DNA of 64,000 nucleotides from Acetatifactor sp. (GCA_024693365.1 JAILLF010000036.1:1-64000); one strand, 5' to 3'; positions 8,532 to 17,118 are shown, numbered from the stretch's first letter. Program-made: numbers and translations. Notes: generated by a model not told the origin, from the letters alone.

Positions 8532-8570
8532 GACAGGGGGACGTGTCTAGTGACACGTTCCCCTGTCTCT
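8532..8570. repeat. REP-like palindrome, copy 2 (after codY)
   Basis: Arms 8532-8547 and 8552-8567 pair over 16 bp with one G-U, loop TAGT. The GGGGACGTGTC core is shared with the element at 4115-4164. It lies 15 bp after the codY stop, and TCTTT follows, so it may act as the codY terminator. Confidence 0.8.
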
Positions 8571-8601
8571 TTGCATATTTTGCAATATTCGGAAAAAGAG
8601 G

Positions 8602-8629
8602 TTGTGTTTTCATTCAGATTTATTATAAT
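8602..8629 (+). promoter_or_regulatory. Probable promoter of the che operon
   Basis: TTGTGT at 8602-8607, 16 bases, then TATAAT at 8624-8629, overlapping a second TATAAT at 8629-8634. The leader to cheY at 8728 would be about 90 bases. The pattern looks like sigma-A rather than sigma-28, although the operon itself encodes sigma-28. Confidence 0.5.
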
Positions 8630-8727
8630 ATAATAGAGTGGGTGGATTATGCCCGCGTAATGAATATGCACGTATAGACACGTAACGATACGGAGATTGG
8701 GATCCGGATAACGTGGAGGAGAAGGGA

Positions 8728-9090
8728 ATGGCAAAAAGTGTTTTGATCTGCGATGACGCGGCGTTTATGAGAATGATGATCAGAGACATTCTCACAAAGA
8801 ACGGTTTTGTTGTTGCGGGGGAAGCGGAAAACGGAATCAAGGCGATCGAAAAGTATCAGGAAACTCATCCGGACCTGGTGCTTATGGACATCACCATGCC
8901 CGAAATGGACGGAATCCAGGCGCTGAAGGAAATCAAAAAAATAAATGAGAACGCGAAGATTGTCATGTGTTCCGCCATGGGACAACAGGCAATGGTGATC
9001 GAGTCCATTCAAGCCGGTGCGCGTGATTTTATCGTTAAACCCTTCCAGGCGGACCGAGTGATCGAGGCTGTCCGGAAAGTCCTGGAGTAA
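8728..9090 (+). CDS. cheY: Chemotaxis response regulator CheY
   Basis: 120 aa, a single receiver domain. Acidic pocket Asp9-Asp10, phospho-acceptor Asp54 in VLMDITMPEMDG, and the Lys of IVKPF. The ATG at 8728 follows GGAGGA by 7 bases; a GTG at 8713 is less likely. In Gram-positive bacteria phospho-CheY binds the flagellar switch and promotes counterclockwise rotation. It is the first gene of the chemotaxis run, 3 bases before cheB. The CheY assignment rests on size, sequence and context. Confidence 0.9.
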   Translation: MAKSVLICDDAAFMRMMIRDILTKNGFVVAGEAENGIKAIEKYQETHPDLVLMDITMPEMDGIQALKEIKKINENAKIVMCSAMGQQAMVIESIQAGARDFIVKPFQADRVIEAVRKVLE

Positions 9091-9093
9091 GGC

Positions 9094-10185
9094 ATGGAAC
9101 AGATCAAAAAGAAAATACTTGTTGTGGATGATTCAGCGCTGATGCGAAGAGTGCTCAGCGACCTCATTAACAGCGACAAGAGATTTCAAGTGGTTGCAAA
9201 AGCGGCAAATGGCATGGAAGCCTTTGACCTTTTGAGCCGGGAAAACTATGACGGCGTCGTTCTGGACCTGAACATGCCTAAGATGAACGGGCTTGAGCTC
9301 CTTGCAGAGCTCCGGAAGTTTCGGATCGCAGCCAGAGTAATGATCGCCAGCACGGATTCCGCGGAGGGCGCAAAGGTCACAATGGACGCGCTGGAACTCG
9401 GGGCGCTGGATTTCATCCAGAAGCCGGGATCTTCCCTGGAATGCCGGGGTGAGGATTTTGCGGAAAGCTTTCTGGGAATTTTGTATGCAGTGACTTGCGG
9501 AAAGCTTCCGACGTATGATAAACCTCCGGTGCCTTACGCATCTCCCGCAAAGCGCGTGCCGGCAAAGAGCACGCCGCAGAGGGCCGTTGGCGCAAGGAGA
9601 ATCAAAAAGCTTGTCGCGATCGCCAGTTCTACAGGCGGACCGAAGGCGCTTCAAAGCATCCTGTCGCCCCTTCCCAAGGATTTGGATGCGCCGATTGTTT
9701 TGGTACAACACATGCCGAAGGGATTTACAACGTCTTTTGCCGAGAGACTGAATGAAGCCTGTGAGCTAAACGTTCGTGAGGCAGCTGACGGGGAAGAACT
9801 TGAAAAAGGTACGGTCTACGTCGCCATGGGCGGCAGGCATCTGAACATTGAACAAAACGTCAACGGAAATTGCGTGATCCGCTATTCGGACGAACCTCTT
9901 CGGGAGGGAGTCAGGCCCAGTGCCAATTATTTGTTTGAATCCCTTGCAAAGACGGAAAAGCTTGACTTGACCTGCGTCGTGCTCACCGGCATGGGATCTG
10001 ACGGTACGGATGGAATCCGCACTCTAAAAGATAAGAAAGAAGTTTACGTGATAACACAGGACTGTGAGAGCTGCGTAGTCTACGGAATGCCAAAAAGCAT
10101 CGTTAATGCCGGGCTTTCCGACAAAACGCTTCCGCTGGATGCGATTGCCAATTCCATAGAAGACAGGGTTGGACGACTTACGTAG
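9094..10185 (+). CDS. cheB: Protein-glutamate methylesterase CheB
   Basis: 363 aa. Receiver domain at 7-125 with phospho-acceptor Asp58 (VVLDLNMPKMNG), a proline-rich linker, then the methylesterase domain from about 170. The catalytic triad is visible: serine in ASSTGGP (about 179), histidine in VQHMPKG (206) and aspartate in TGMGSDGTDG. It removes methyl groups from chemoreceptors and may deamidate them, resetting sensitivity after CheA phosphorylates the receiver. cheR, its methyltransferase counterpart, is not in the window, nor is any chemoreceptor. Confidence 0.96.
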   Translation: MEQIKKKILVVDDSALMRRVLSDLINSDKRFQVVAKAANGMEAFDLLSRENYDGVVLDLNMPKMNGLELLAELRKFRIAARVMIASTDSAEGAKVTMDALELGALDFIQKPGSSLECRGEDFAESFLGILYAVTCGKLPTYDKPPVPYASPAKRVPAKSTPQRAVGARRIKKLVAIASSTGGPKALQSILSPLPKDLDAPIVLVQHMPKGFTTSFAERLNEACELNVREAADGEELEKGTVYVAMGGRHLNIEQNVNGNCVIRYSDEPLREGVRPSANYLFESLAKTEKLDLTCVVLTGMGSDGTDGIRTLKDKKEVYVITQDCESCVVYGMPKSIVNAGLSDKTLPLDAIANSIEDRVGRLT

Positions 10186-10202
10186 TTAGAACGGAGGAAG
10201 AT

Positions 10203-12335
10203 ATGGACGTTAGTCAGTATCTTGACATGTTTCTGGATGAGACAAAGGAGCATCTTCAAAATCTGAGCGATCAGATCATGCGACTGGAGGAAAATCCAGA
10301 GGATGCAGACGTGATCAATGAGATCTTTCGGGCTGCCCATACCTTAAAGGGAATGGCCGGAACTATGGGCTTCACGCGCATGCAGACGCTGACCCACGAC
10401 ATGGAAAATGTTTTTTCCGAAGTGAGAAGCGGTAAGCTGAAGGTAAATTCCCAGATCATCGACGTGTTTTTTAGCTGTCTTGACGCATTGGATGAATACG
10501 TTCAAAACATTCAAAACACCTCCAGCGAAGGCGAGAATGACAATCCTGAACTGATTCAAAGATTAAACGCTTGTCTGAGCGGTTCTGCGGAAGCACCCGC
10601 AGCAGAAGAAAAGAAAGCTGCGGAAGCGGTTCCCGCAAAAGAACCGGAGAAGCCCTCAGCTCCTGCGGGAAAATGGGATGAAATTGAATTAAATGACGCC
10701 ATAAAGCAAGCAATCAGGGAAGCCAGGGCTGAAGGTGATGAATGTTATGGATTGAACGTAGTAATCCAGGAAAAATGCCTTTTGAAAGCAGCGAGAGCAT
10801 TCCTTGTGCTCCGCACCGTGAGCGAAAAAGGAGAGATCATTGCCTCGAGTCCCAGCACGCAGGACATTGAAGACGAAAGATTTGACAGGGACTTCACTTT
10901 GATCGTGATCTCCCGGCTTACTCTGGATGAACTTCTCAAGGCAGCCGGCAACATATCCGAGATCGAGTGCGTGACCGGCGCCGTATTGAATTCGAATCAA
11001 CAAAATAAAAAGGAAGAGGTAAGTGGATCGGCGGAAAAGGAAGAGGCTCAGGAACCCTTGAAGCCTGCAGCCGCTCCGGCAAACGAATCTCTTGCTCCGA
11101 AGGCCGCCGCTGAGGCAAAACCTGTCAGCGAGGAAGCCAAACAGCCGGAAAAGAAATCCGTCAGCGTTGGAAAACATCTTGGAAACAAGACAATCCGCGT
11201 GGACATCGAAAAGCTTGACGAGCTGATGAATCTCGTCAGCGAATTGATCATTGCGAAGAATTCCATTGTTTCTGCCACGCAAAATGGTCAGAACCAGACA
11301 AAAAACGGCATAAAGGATAACATAGAGTATTTGGAACGCGTCACGACAAATCTTCATGAATCCGTCATGAAGGTGCGCATGGTTCCCATTGAGACCGTGA
11401 CCAACAAGTTCCCCCGCATGATCCGCGACATCTCCAAAAAGCTTGACAAGAGGATGGAGCTTTATATGACAGGCGAGGATACGGAGCTTGACAGAACGGT
11501 CGTGGACGAGCTGGGAGATCCGCTGATGCATCTTCTTCGCAATTCTGCAGACCACGGCCTGGAGACGGAGGACGTGCGCATAAGGCGCGGCAAGAATCCC
11601 ATCGGTTCCATCTTCCTGGAGGCCGCACAGGTCGGCAATAACGTCGTGATCGAAGTGAGGGATGACGGAAATGGAATCGACGTCGAGGCGGTGAAAAAGA
11701 AAGCTCTTGAGAGAGGCACGATCACGCCGGAGCAGGCAGAGACCATGTCGGAAAAGGAAATCATCGATCTGCTCTTTTTGCCCAGTTTTTCAACGGCAAA
11801 GCAGGTGACAGACGTTTCGGGACGCGGCGTGGGACTTGACGTGGTAAAGGCCAAGATCGAATCTCTTAGCGGAGAGGTAGAAGTAAGGAGTAAGCTTGGG
11901 GAAGGAAGCAGCTGGATCATTAGACTTCCCATGACGCTGGCCATCATACAAACGCTCATGGTTGAAGTGGGCGGCGAGAAATATGCCATTCCGCTGAGCT
12001 CCATTCAAAGCATAGAAACCATTCATTATGCTGATTTGAAATCGGTCCAGAACAAGCAGGTAATTAATCTCCGGGGGATCGTGATGCCCATTGTCAGCCT
12101 CTTTGACGTACTCGAGGTGGAAGGAACGAGAATCCCTGAGGAAGAGATGACCGTCGTGGTTGTAAGGAAGGGCGACAGATACGCCGGACTGGTGATTGAC
12201 AGACTGATCGGTCAACTGGAAATCGTGATCAAGCCGCTCGGAAAATACAGCAAACAGTGTAAATACGTTAGTGGCGCAACCATTTTGGGCGACGGAGAAG
12301 TAGCGCTGATACTTGATGCAAACGCGCTGATTTAA
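10203..12335 (+). CDS. cheA: Chemotaxis sensor histidine kinase CheA
   Basis: 710 aa with all five regions. P1 phosphotransfer with His46 in FRAAHTLKGMAG; a linker and P2-like docking region (about 165-265); a second low-complexity Ala/Lys/Pro linker; the P3 dimerisation helices from about 325; the P4 ATPase with HLLRNSADHGLE, DDGNGID, FSTAKQVTDVSGRGVGLDVV; and a C-terminal CheW-like P5 domain. It phosphorylates CheY and CheB in response to receptors. There are 17 bases between it and cheB, behind ACGGAGGAAG. The gene illustrates the ACGT bias: 12 of 13 NAY codons before a Val codon use C. Confidence 0.97.
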   Translation: MDVSQYLDMFLDETKEHLQNLSDQIMRLEENPEDADVINEIFRAAHTLKGMAGTMGFTRMQTLTHDMENVFSEVRSGKLKVNSQIIDVFFSCLDALDEYVQNIQNTSSEGENDNPELIQRLNACLSGSAEAPAAEEKKAAEAVPAKEPEKPSAPAGKWDEIELNDAIKQAIREARAEGDECYGLNVVIQEKCLLKAARAFLVLRTVSEKGEIIASSPSTQDIEDERFDRDFTLIVISRLTLDELLKAAGNISEIECVTGAVLNSNQQNKKEEVSGSAEKEEAQEPLKPAAAPANESLAPKAAAEAKPVSEEAKQPEKKSVSVGKHLGNKTIRVDIEKLDELMNLVSELIIAKNSIVSATQNGQNQTKNGIKDNIEYLERVTTNLHESVMKVRMVPIETVTNKFPRMIRDISKKLDKRMELYMTGEDTELDRTVVDELGDPLMHLLRNSADHGLETEDVRIRRGKNPIGSIFLEAAQVGNNVVIEVRDDGNGIDVEAVKKKALERGTITPEQAETMSEKEIIDLLFLPSFSTAKQVTDVSGRGVGLDVVKAKIESLSGEVEVRSKLGEGSSWIIRLPMTLAIIQTLMVEVGGEKYAIPLSSIQSIETIHYADLKSVQNKQVINLRGIVMPIVSLFDVLEVEGTRIPEEEMTVVVVRKGDRYAGLVIDRLIGQLEIVIKPLGKYSKQCKYVSGATILGDGEVALILDANALI

Positions 12336-12357
12336 TGAGAGGCGGAGGAGGAGCGAC

Positions 12358-12816
12358 ATGGCAGACAAAGACATGACCCAGGCGGACACAAGTCAGTACG
12401 TCGTGATCCGCCTTGGAAAAGAGCAATATGGCATTGACGTCCAATACGTGGAAAATATCGTGAGAATGCAAAAGATTACCAGGATCCCCAAGATGCCAAA
12501 GTATTTGACCGGGATCATCAATCTTCGCGGAGAGGTGCTCCCCGTGATGAGCATTCGCATAAAGATGGGACTGGAAAAAGACGTTTATGAGAAGAAGACC
12601 AGGATTATCGTCTTGAAGACCCAAACGGAGGGGAATCTTGGCGTGATCGTGGATGAGGTGAAGGAAGTTGTAACCCTCGAAAGCACGCAGGTGGACGGCG
12701 TGGACGACTTGAAGCTGGATGGCAAGGCATTTGTCTCCGGCGTTGGAAAACGGGATAACGGTGACCTGATATCACTTTTGGATCTAAGCGTGATCACTTT
12801 GGAGGAAAACGTTTAA
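12358..12816 (+). CDS. cheW: Chemotaxis coupling protein CheW
   Basis: 152 aa, a single CheW-like beta-barrel domain: YVVIRLGKEQYGIDVQYVENI near the start, ITRIPKMPKYLTGIINLRGEVLPV in the middle, then GVIVDEVKEVV. It links chemoreceptors to CheA at the cell poles. It starts 22 bases after cheA behind GGAGGAG and continues the operon. Confidence 0.95.
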   Translation: MADKDMTQADTSQYVVIRLGKEQYGIDVQYVENIVRMQKITRIPKMPKYLTGIINLRGEVLPVMSIRIKMGLEKDVYEKKTRIIVLKTQTEGNLGVIVDEVKEVVTLESTQVDGVDDLKLDGKAFVSGVGKRDNGDLISLLDLSVITLEENV

Positions 12817-12846
12817 GCCATTAGGAATGTTGCGGGAGATGATGGC

Positions 12847-13485
12847 ATGGGAAATATCAGTTTGGAGAAAATCTCGGACGTCTATTATGACGTGCTAAAG
12901 GAAATCGGAAACATTGGAGCGGGAAATGCCATGACGGCTCTTGCACAGATGATTCAGTGCAAGGTGGACATGCGCGTACCGTGCGTGCGGCTTCTGGAGT
13001 TCAAGGACGTGGGCACCATTATGGGCGGGGAAGAACAGATCATGGCCTGCGTGCTCTTAGGCGTGGATGGCGAAGTGTCTGGAACAATGATGTTCCTGAT
13101 CGAAAAAACGCATGCAAAGCATTTGGTTCAAAAGATCATGGGACAGTCATCTGCCGTGGACGAGGATTTTACGGAAATGGAACAGTCCGCGCTGATGGAG
13201 GTTGGAAACATTATTACCGGCGCTTACTTAAACGCACTTGCTTCCTTTACGGGGATGAAGATCATTTCAATGCCGCCGCAAATGACGGTGGACATGGCAG
13301 GAGCCATTCTGAGCGTTCCGGCGATTGAGTTTGGAATGCTGGGGGACAAGCTTCTGCTGATCCAGACTCAGTTTTTTGATGAAATTGAGATCAATGGATA
13401 TTTTCTGTTGATTCCCGCCCTGGATTCCTACGTAAAGATCATTGGTTCGTTAGGTCTTCCCGTGGACGGGCTAATTGAGGAATAG
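12847..13485 (+). CDS. cheC: CheY-P phosphatase CheC
   Basis: 212 aa, family-typical. It has both phosphatase motifs of the CheC/FliY family: one helix around 16-34 (LKEIGNIGAGNAMTALAQ) and a second near 118-140 (SALMEVGNIITGAYLNALAS). It dephosphorylates CheY-P and binds the next gene product, CheD. GGGAG lies 8 bases upstream of the ATG. CheC-CheD pairs are characteristic of the Bacillus-type adaptation system. Confidence 0.94.
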   Translation: MGNISLEKISDVYYDVLKEIGNIGAGNAMTALAQMIQCKVDMRVPCVRLLEFKDVGTIMGGEEQIMACVLLGVDGEVSGTMMFLIEKTHAKHLVQKIMGQSSAVDEDFTEMEQSALMEVGNIITGAYLNALASFTGMKIISMPPQMTVDMAGAILSVPAIEFGMLGDKLLLIQTQFFDEIEINGYFLLIPALDSYVKIIGSLGLPVDGLIEE

Positions 13486-13542
13486 GATCATATAAACTAG
13501 TTTGAGCGACGGAAAGAAACGACGGAAATTGGGGAAAAGCCG

Positions 13543-14031
13543 ATGAGCGAAATTATCAAAGTGGGAATGGCTGATCTGAAAATAGCCTCTCCCCCTGACG
13601 GTCTGATCACCATGGGACTTGGATCCTGCGTTGCGGTAGCGCTTCGTGATCCGATCACCAAGATCGGCGGAATGGTGCACGTCATGTTGCCGGATTCCAC
13701 CGCCATTCGGGGAGATCATTCAAACCCCGCGAAATTTGCAGATACGGGCATTGCGGAATTGATCGGTCTAATGGAGGCGAAGGGGGCCAAAAGAACAAGA
13801 TTAACGGCAAAATTAGCCGGCGGAGCCACCATGTTTGCCGTCTCCGGCAAGAGTGACTGGGGATTGATCGGCAAGAGAAACGTGGAGAGTTGCAGAAAAG
13901 TATTGGCTGAGTTGCGAATTCCCGTGCTTTCTGAAAGCACGGGTGAGAATTATGGAAGAACCGTGACGTTTTACCCTGAGACGGGAGAATATCACGTGAA
14001 GGCAGTGGGAAAAGAACTGCTGATCATTTAA
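13543..14031 (+). CDS. cheD: Chemoreceptor glutamine deamidase CheD
   Basis: 162 aa. Catalytic Cys29 in TMGLGSCVAVALRD and His46 in GGMVHVMLP are present, with the later AGGATMF segment carrying the third residue. CheD converts receptor glutamines to glutamates and forms a feedback complex with CheC and CheY-P. The gene follows cheC by 57 bases with a weak GGGGAAAAG ribosome site. Confidence 0.95.
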   Translation: MSEIIKVGMADLKIASPPDGLITMGLGSCVAVALRDPITKIGGMVHVMLPDSTAIRGDHSNPAKFADTGIAELIGLMEAKGAKRTRLTAKLAGGATMFAVSGKSDWGLIGKRNVESCRKVLAELRIPVLSESTGENYGRTVTFYPETGEYHVKAVGKELLII

Positions 14032-14064
14032 GTAACGGCAGAATAAGAAACGCAGGTGTTTTTC

Positions 14065-14838
14065 ATGGATGATACGGAAAGAAAAAAACTTTTAGATGAA
14101 TATGGTGCCACAAAATCTCCGAAGCTGCGCGAGCAAATTATCATCGAGTATGCGCAATTGGTGAAACTGGTCGCGGGACGGCTTTCCATGTATCTCGGAT
14201 ACAACGTGGAATATGATGATTTGGTCAGCTATGGGATATTTGGCTTGATTGATGCCATTGATAAATTTGATTATCAAGGAGACGTGAAATTTGAGACCTA
14301 TGCGAGCCTTCGCATCCGCGGTGCTATTCTGGATCACATCCGCAAGCTCGACTGGATCCCAAGAACCGTCAGGCAGCGCCAAAAGAAGATGAGCATGGTG
14401 GAGAAGGCGCTCGAACAGGCAATGGGAAGAACGGCCACGGATGAAGAGATGGCAAACGCGCTTGGCATCAGCATGGAGGAATATCATGAGTGGCAGTCCC
14501 AGATGAAAGTGACGGGACTGGTCTCCCTGAATGAATACATGGAGCAGGGAAGTGACGTCAGCCAGGATTACGGTCAGGGAACGACAGCCAGGTTCGACAG
14601 CCCGGAAGAGAGCTATGAAAAAAAAGAATTGACGCAAGCCTTAAGCGAAGCCATGGAGTTATTATCCGAAAAGGAACAAAAGGTGATTACTCTCTATTAT
14701 TTCGAGGAACTGACGCTGAAAGAGATCAGCAACGTCTTGGACGTTTCGGTTTCCAGAGTTTCACAGCTACATACCCGCGCACTGCAGAAAATGAGAACTA
14801 AAATGGGTAATTACATGGGGATCCTGTTTAAGATTTGA
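14065..14838 (+). CDS. fliA: RNA polymerase sigma-28 factor for motility genes
   Basis: 257 aa from the ATG at 14065, with GCAGG 8 bases upstream; the GTG at 14056 overlaps that site. Region 2 contains the core-binding and -10 reading helices (YDDLVSYGIFGLIDAIDKFD, FETYASLRIRGAILDHIRKLDWIPRTVR). Region 3 holds DEEMANALGISMEEY. Region 4 ends with SEKEQKVITLYYFEELTLKEIS and the helix-turn-helix VSVSRVSQLHTRALQKMR. This is the FliA/SigD type that transcribes late flagellar and chemotaxis genes. An anti-sigma factor FlgM is not in the window. The Bacillus name for the same gene is sigD. Confidence 0.95.
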   Translation: MDDTERKKLLDEYGATKSPKLREQIIIEYAQLVKLVAGRLSMYLGYNVEYDDLVSYGIFGLIDAIDKFDYQGDVKFETYASLRIRGAILDHIRKLDWIPRTVRQRQKKMSMVEKALEQAMGRTATDEEMANALGISMEEYHEWQSQMKVTGLVSLNEYMEQGSDVSQDYGQGTTARFDSPEESYEKKELTQALSEAMELLSEKEQKVITLYYFEELTLKEISNVLDVSVSRVSQLHTRALQKMRTKMGNYMGILFKI

Positions 14839-14864
14839 CAGAAAATATTTAGGAGCGAGCTAAA

Positions 14865-15428
14865 ATGGACGGAATCATTATCATGGAAGTTGTACTGTTG
14901 ATCGTAAGCGTCATCTGCTTTGTGGTGAGTTTTCTCATCCCGGAGAAGAAACCGGAGGGGAGCGGAATAGACCAGGAACTGGCAAAGCAGGAAGTTCACG
15001 AAATGATGGAAAAGGAGGCGGAAGCACTCAGGGAGCCAATCCAGAACATGGCTTCGGAGTATACAAATTATGCCATCAACAATGCATTGACAAAGCTGGA
15101 TGACGTGACGAATGAGAAGACGTTTGAGCTTACCAGCTATTCAGACACGGTGATGCGTGAGCTGAAGAAGGAAGAGGAAGAAGTCGTACTTCTGCACCAG
15201 GCGGTGAGAGAAGAGCGTGAGAATCTGCAAAAGACCGTGAAGGAAGAACGTGAGAGTCTGCAAAAGACCGTTACGGCAGCCGGCAAGGCGGCGAAAGTCA
15301 TGCGCGAGAGTGTTGAAAAGATACGTGCCATGCGTCCAGTCGAAGTTTCTTATGGGGCAGGAAGCGTAAAAATTGCGCCGATGGCATCCAAGGTGAGCGA
15401 GAAGAGCGAGAAAAAGCAGGCGAAATGA
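14865..15428 (+). CDS. Membrane-anchored coiled-coil protein in the SwrB position
   Basis: 187 aa. One N-terminal membrane helix (about 5-25), then a long charged, probably coiled-coil stretch (35-155) with a near-duplicated 11-residue unit (EERENLQKTVK, EERESLQKTVT), and a short tail ending in lysines. It lies 26 bases after sigma-28 and upstream of rpsB-tsf. In Bacillus subtilis swrB (ylxL), a single-pass coiled-coil protein that promotes flagellar type III export, occupies precisely this slot. Sequence similarity to SwrB cannot be judged by eye; the match is one of architecture and position. Confidence 0.6.
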   Translation: MDGIIIMEVVLLIVSVICFVVSFLIPEKKPEGSGIDQELAKQEVHEMMEKEAEALREPIQNMASEYTNYAINNALTKLDDVTNEKTFELTSYSDTVMRELKKEEEEVVLLHQAVREERENLQKTVKEERESLQKTVTAAGKAAKVMRESVEKIRAMRPVEVSYGAGSVKIAPMASKVSEKSEKKQAK

Positions 15429-15472
15429 CTGGAAACGTAATACGAGAATAATAAAAGACGCAGGTTTGAAAA

Positions 15473-16114
15473 ATGCAAAAAGATAAAAACGCTTTAATGA
15501 AATACTATTTAAGAGGACTGGGAACCGGGCTTGCCGTAGCAGTGATCTTGCTCGGAATTTCAGGCGTAAATGCTAAGACTTTAGGAAATCAGGAAAAAGG
15601 CCCGGGCGAAGTCGGCCAAGCTTCCGTAAGCGATGAATCAAAGGCAGGAAAAGAATCCGAAACAATTGAAAGCTCTGGGAATGTGGAAACAAGTGAAGCA
15701 ATCGAAAGCTCTGAGACAGTGGAAACGGCGGAAACAAGCGAAGCAATCGAAAGCTCCGAGAGTGTGGAAACAAGCGAAGCAATCGAAAGCTCTGAGACAG
15801 TGGAAATAGTGGAAACAAGTGAAGTGATCGAATCTTCGGAAAGCGTGACCACGTCAGAGACGAAGGAAGTCCATGGAGGCATTCAGCCGAGCGAAGCTGC
15901 CGATGGGGATTTCACCCTCACCGTCCAAAGAGGATACAGCTCCTGGACTGTGGCTAAAATTCTTGCAGAAGCAGGAATCGTAGGCGACGCCAAGACCTAT
16001 GACGCATATCTATGCAGTCACGGATATGACAAGCGGATCAGCGTCGGAACCTTTATCATTCCGGAAGGAAGCTCTGATGAAGAGATTGCAAAAATTATTA
16101 CCGGAACAAAATAG
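15473..16114 (+). CDS. Secreted or anchored protein with Ser/Glu repeats and a C-terminal MltG/YceG LysM-like domain
   Basis: 213 aa. A signal or anchor helix at about 14-33 is followed by a region (about 60-130) rich in Ser, Glu and Thr, built of imperfect repeats of SEAIESSE and TVETAETSE. The last 70 residues ([18 protein letters not shown] to [20 protein letters not shown]) resemble the small LysM-like module that precedes the catalytic domain of MltG/YceG lytic transglycosylases. The catalytic domain itself is missing, so it may bind peptidoglycan without cutting it. The repeats are visible in the DNA at 15670-15840. It is probably the last gene of the che-fliA transcript, before a terminator. 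Confidence 0.6.
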   Translation: MQKDKNALMKYYLRGLGTGLAVAVILLGISGVNAKTLGNQEKGPGEVGQASVSDESKAGKESETIESSGNVETSEAIESSETVETAETSEAIESSESVETSEAIESSETVEIVETSEVIESSESVTTSETKEVHGGIQPSEAADGDFTLTVQRGYSSWTVAKILAEAGIVGDAKTYDAYLCSHGYDKRISVGTFIIPEGSSDEEIAKIITGTK

Positions 16115-16149
16115 ACTTCAAAAAAAACAAAAAATACGTAAAAACATAG

Positions 16150-16175
16150 AAAACCCCTTGCACAAGGGGTTTTCT
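16150..16175 (+). terminator. Terminator of the che-fliA operon, overlapping the rpsB promoter
   Basis: AAAACCCCTT (16150-16159), loop GCAC, AAGGGGTTTT (16164-16173): a 10-bp perfect stem ending in Ts, with an A-run on the other side. The loop and stem bases also supply the -35 hexamer of the next promoter. Confidence 0.8.
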
Positions 16176-16186
16176 TATGTTATAAT
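16158..16186 (+). promoter_or_regulatory. Promoter of rpsB-tsf
   Basis: TTGCAC at 16158-16163, exactly 17 bases, then a consensus TATAAT at 16181-16186. It is a strong housekeeping promoter whose -35 box lies in the loop of the preceding terminator. Confidence 0.85.
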
Positions 16187-16192
16187 CGTGCC

Positions 16193-16331
16193 GTTGCAAA
16201 ATATGCACGCTGCTTTATTTGTGGGTGGTGCGTTCCTTAAGAACGTAGCCCGCAGAGTTTGGAAAAGCCTTGTAACGCGGGCATTTCCGGTAAAAGCTAA
16301 GCGGAAGAAAAACCAAATGGAGGTAAGAAAA
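16193..16331 (+). promoter_or_regulatory. rpsB 5' leader, possibly structured
   Basis: About 138 untranslated bases precede rpsB. They can form a small hairpin CGTTC-CTTAA-GAACG at 16231-16245 and a longer-range helix GCCCGC (16248-16253) with GCGGGC (16277-16282). Ribosomal protein S2 operons are commonly autoregulated through such leaders. No named leader family was matched. Confidence 0.4.
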
Positions 16332-17087
16332 ATGAGCGTTATTTCTATGAAGCAGTTACTTGAAGCAGGTGTTCACTTTGGACATCAGACCAGAAGATGG
16401 AACCCTAAGATGGCTCCTTACATCTTCACCGAGAGAAATGGTATCCACATCATCGATCTTCAGAAGTCCGTAGGCAAGGTTGACGAGGCTTACAAGGCAA
16501 TTTCCGAGATCGCTGCACAGGGCGGCACCATTCTTTTCGTTGGTACCAAGAAGCAGGCACAGGATGCAGTTAAGACCGAAGCTGAGCGTTGCGGCATGTA
16601 CTACGTTAACGAGAGATGGCTCGGCGGCATGCTGACCAACTTCAAGACCATCCAGTCCCGTATCGCCAGACTTCACAAGATCGAGACCATGTCTGAGGAC
16701 GGCACCTTTGACGTACTTCCCAAGAAGGAAGTTATCCAGCTGAAGAAGGAGTGGGAGAAGCTCGAGAAGAACCTTGGCGGTATCAAGAACATGACCAGAA
16801 TTCCCGATGCCATCTTTGTTGTAGATCCCAAGAAGGAGAAGATCTGCGTACAGGAGGCTCACGCACTTGGCATTACCCTGATCGGTATCGGCGACACCAA
16901 CTGCGATCCCGAAGAGCTTGACTATATCATTCCCGGTAATGACGATGCAATCAGAGCCGTTAAGCTGATTGTTTCCAAGATGGCTGACGCAGTGATCGAG
17001 GCTAATCAGGGCGAGGCAGTTTACGCAGCAGAAGACGTTGCTACCGAAGCTACCGACATCGAAGAGGTTGCAGCTGACGAGCAGTAA
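16332..17087 (+). CDS. rpsB: Ribosomal protein uS2
   Basis: 251 aa from the ATG at 16332; the open frame extends upstream, but TGGAGGT at 16318-16324 and the standard start [19 protein letters not shown] fix it here. Typical S2 segments are [36 protein letters not shown] and [13 protein letters not shown]. The acidic C-terminal tail is usual. Part of the small ribosomal subunit, near S1. Codon choice is strongly biased, as for highly expressed genes. Confidence 0.98.
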   Translation: MSVISMKQLLEAGVHFGHQTRRWNPKMAPYIFTERNGIHIIDLQKSVGKVDEAYKAISEIAAQGGTILFVGTKKQAQDAVKTEAERCGMYYVNERWLGGMLTNFKTIQSRIARLHKIETMSEDGTFDVLPKKEVIQLKKEWEKLEKNLGGIKNMTRIPDAIFVVDPKKEKICVQEAHALGITLIGIGDTNCDPEELDYIIPGNDDAIRAVKLIVSKMADAVIEANQGEAVYAAEDVATEATDIEEVAADEQ

Positions 17088-17118
17088 TTTAGATTAATTC
17101 AGAAAGGTGGATACAGAT

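Noticed and set aside
15999..16331. N-terminal extension of rpsB
   Set aside because: It would run through a terminator and a promoter; the ribosome site and conserved S2 start are at 16332.
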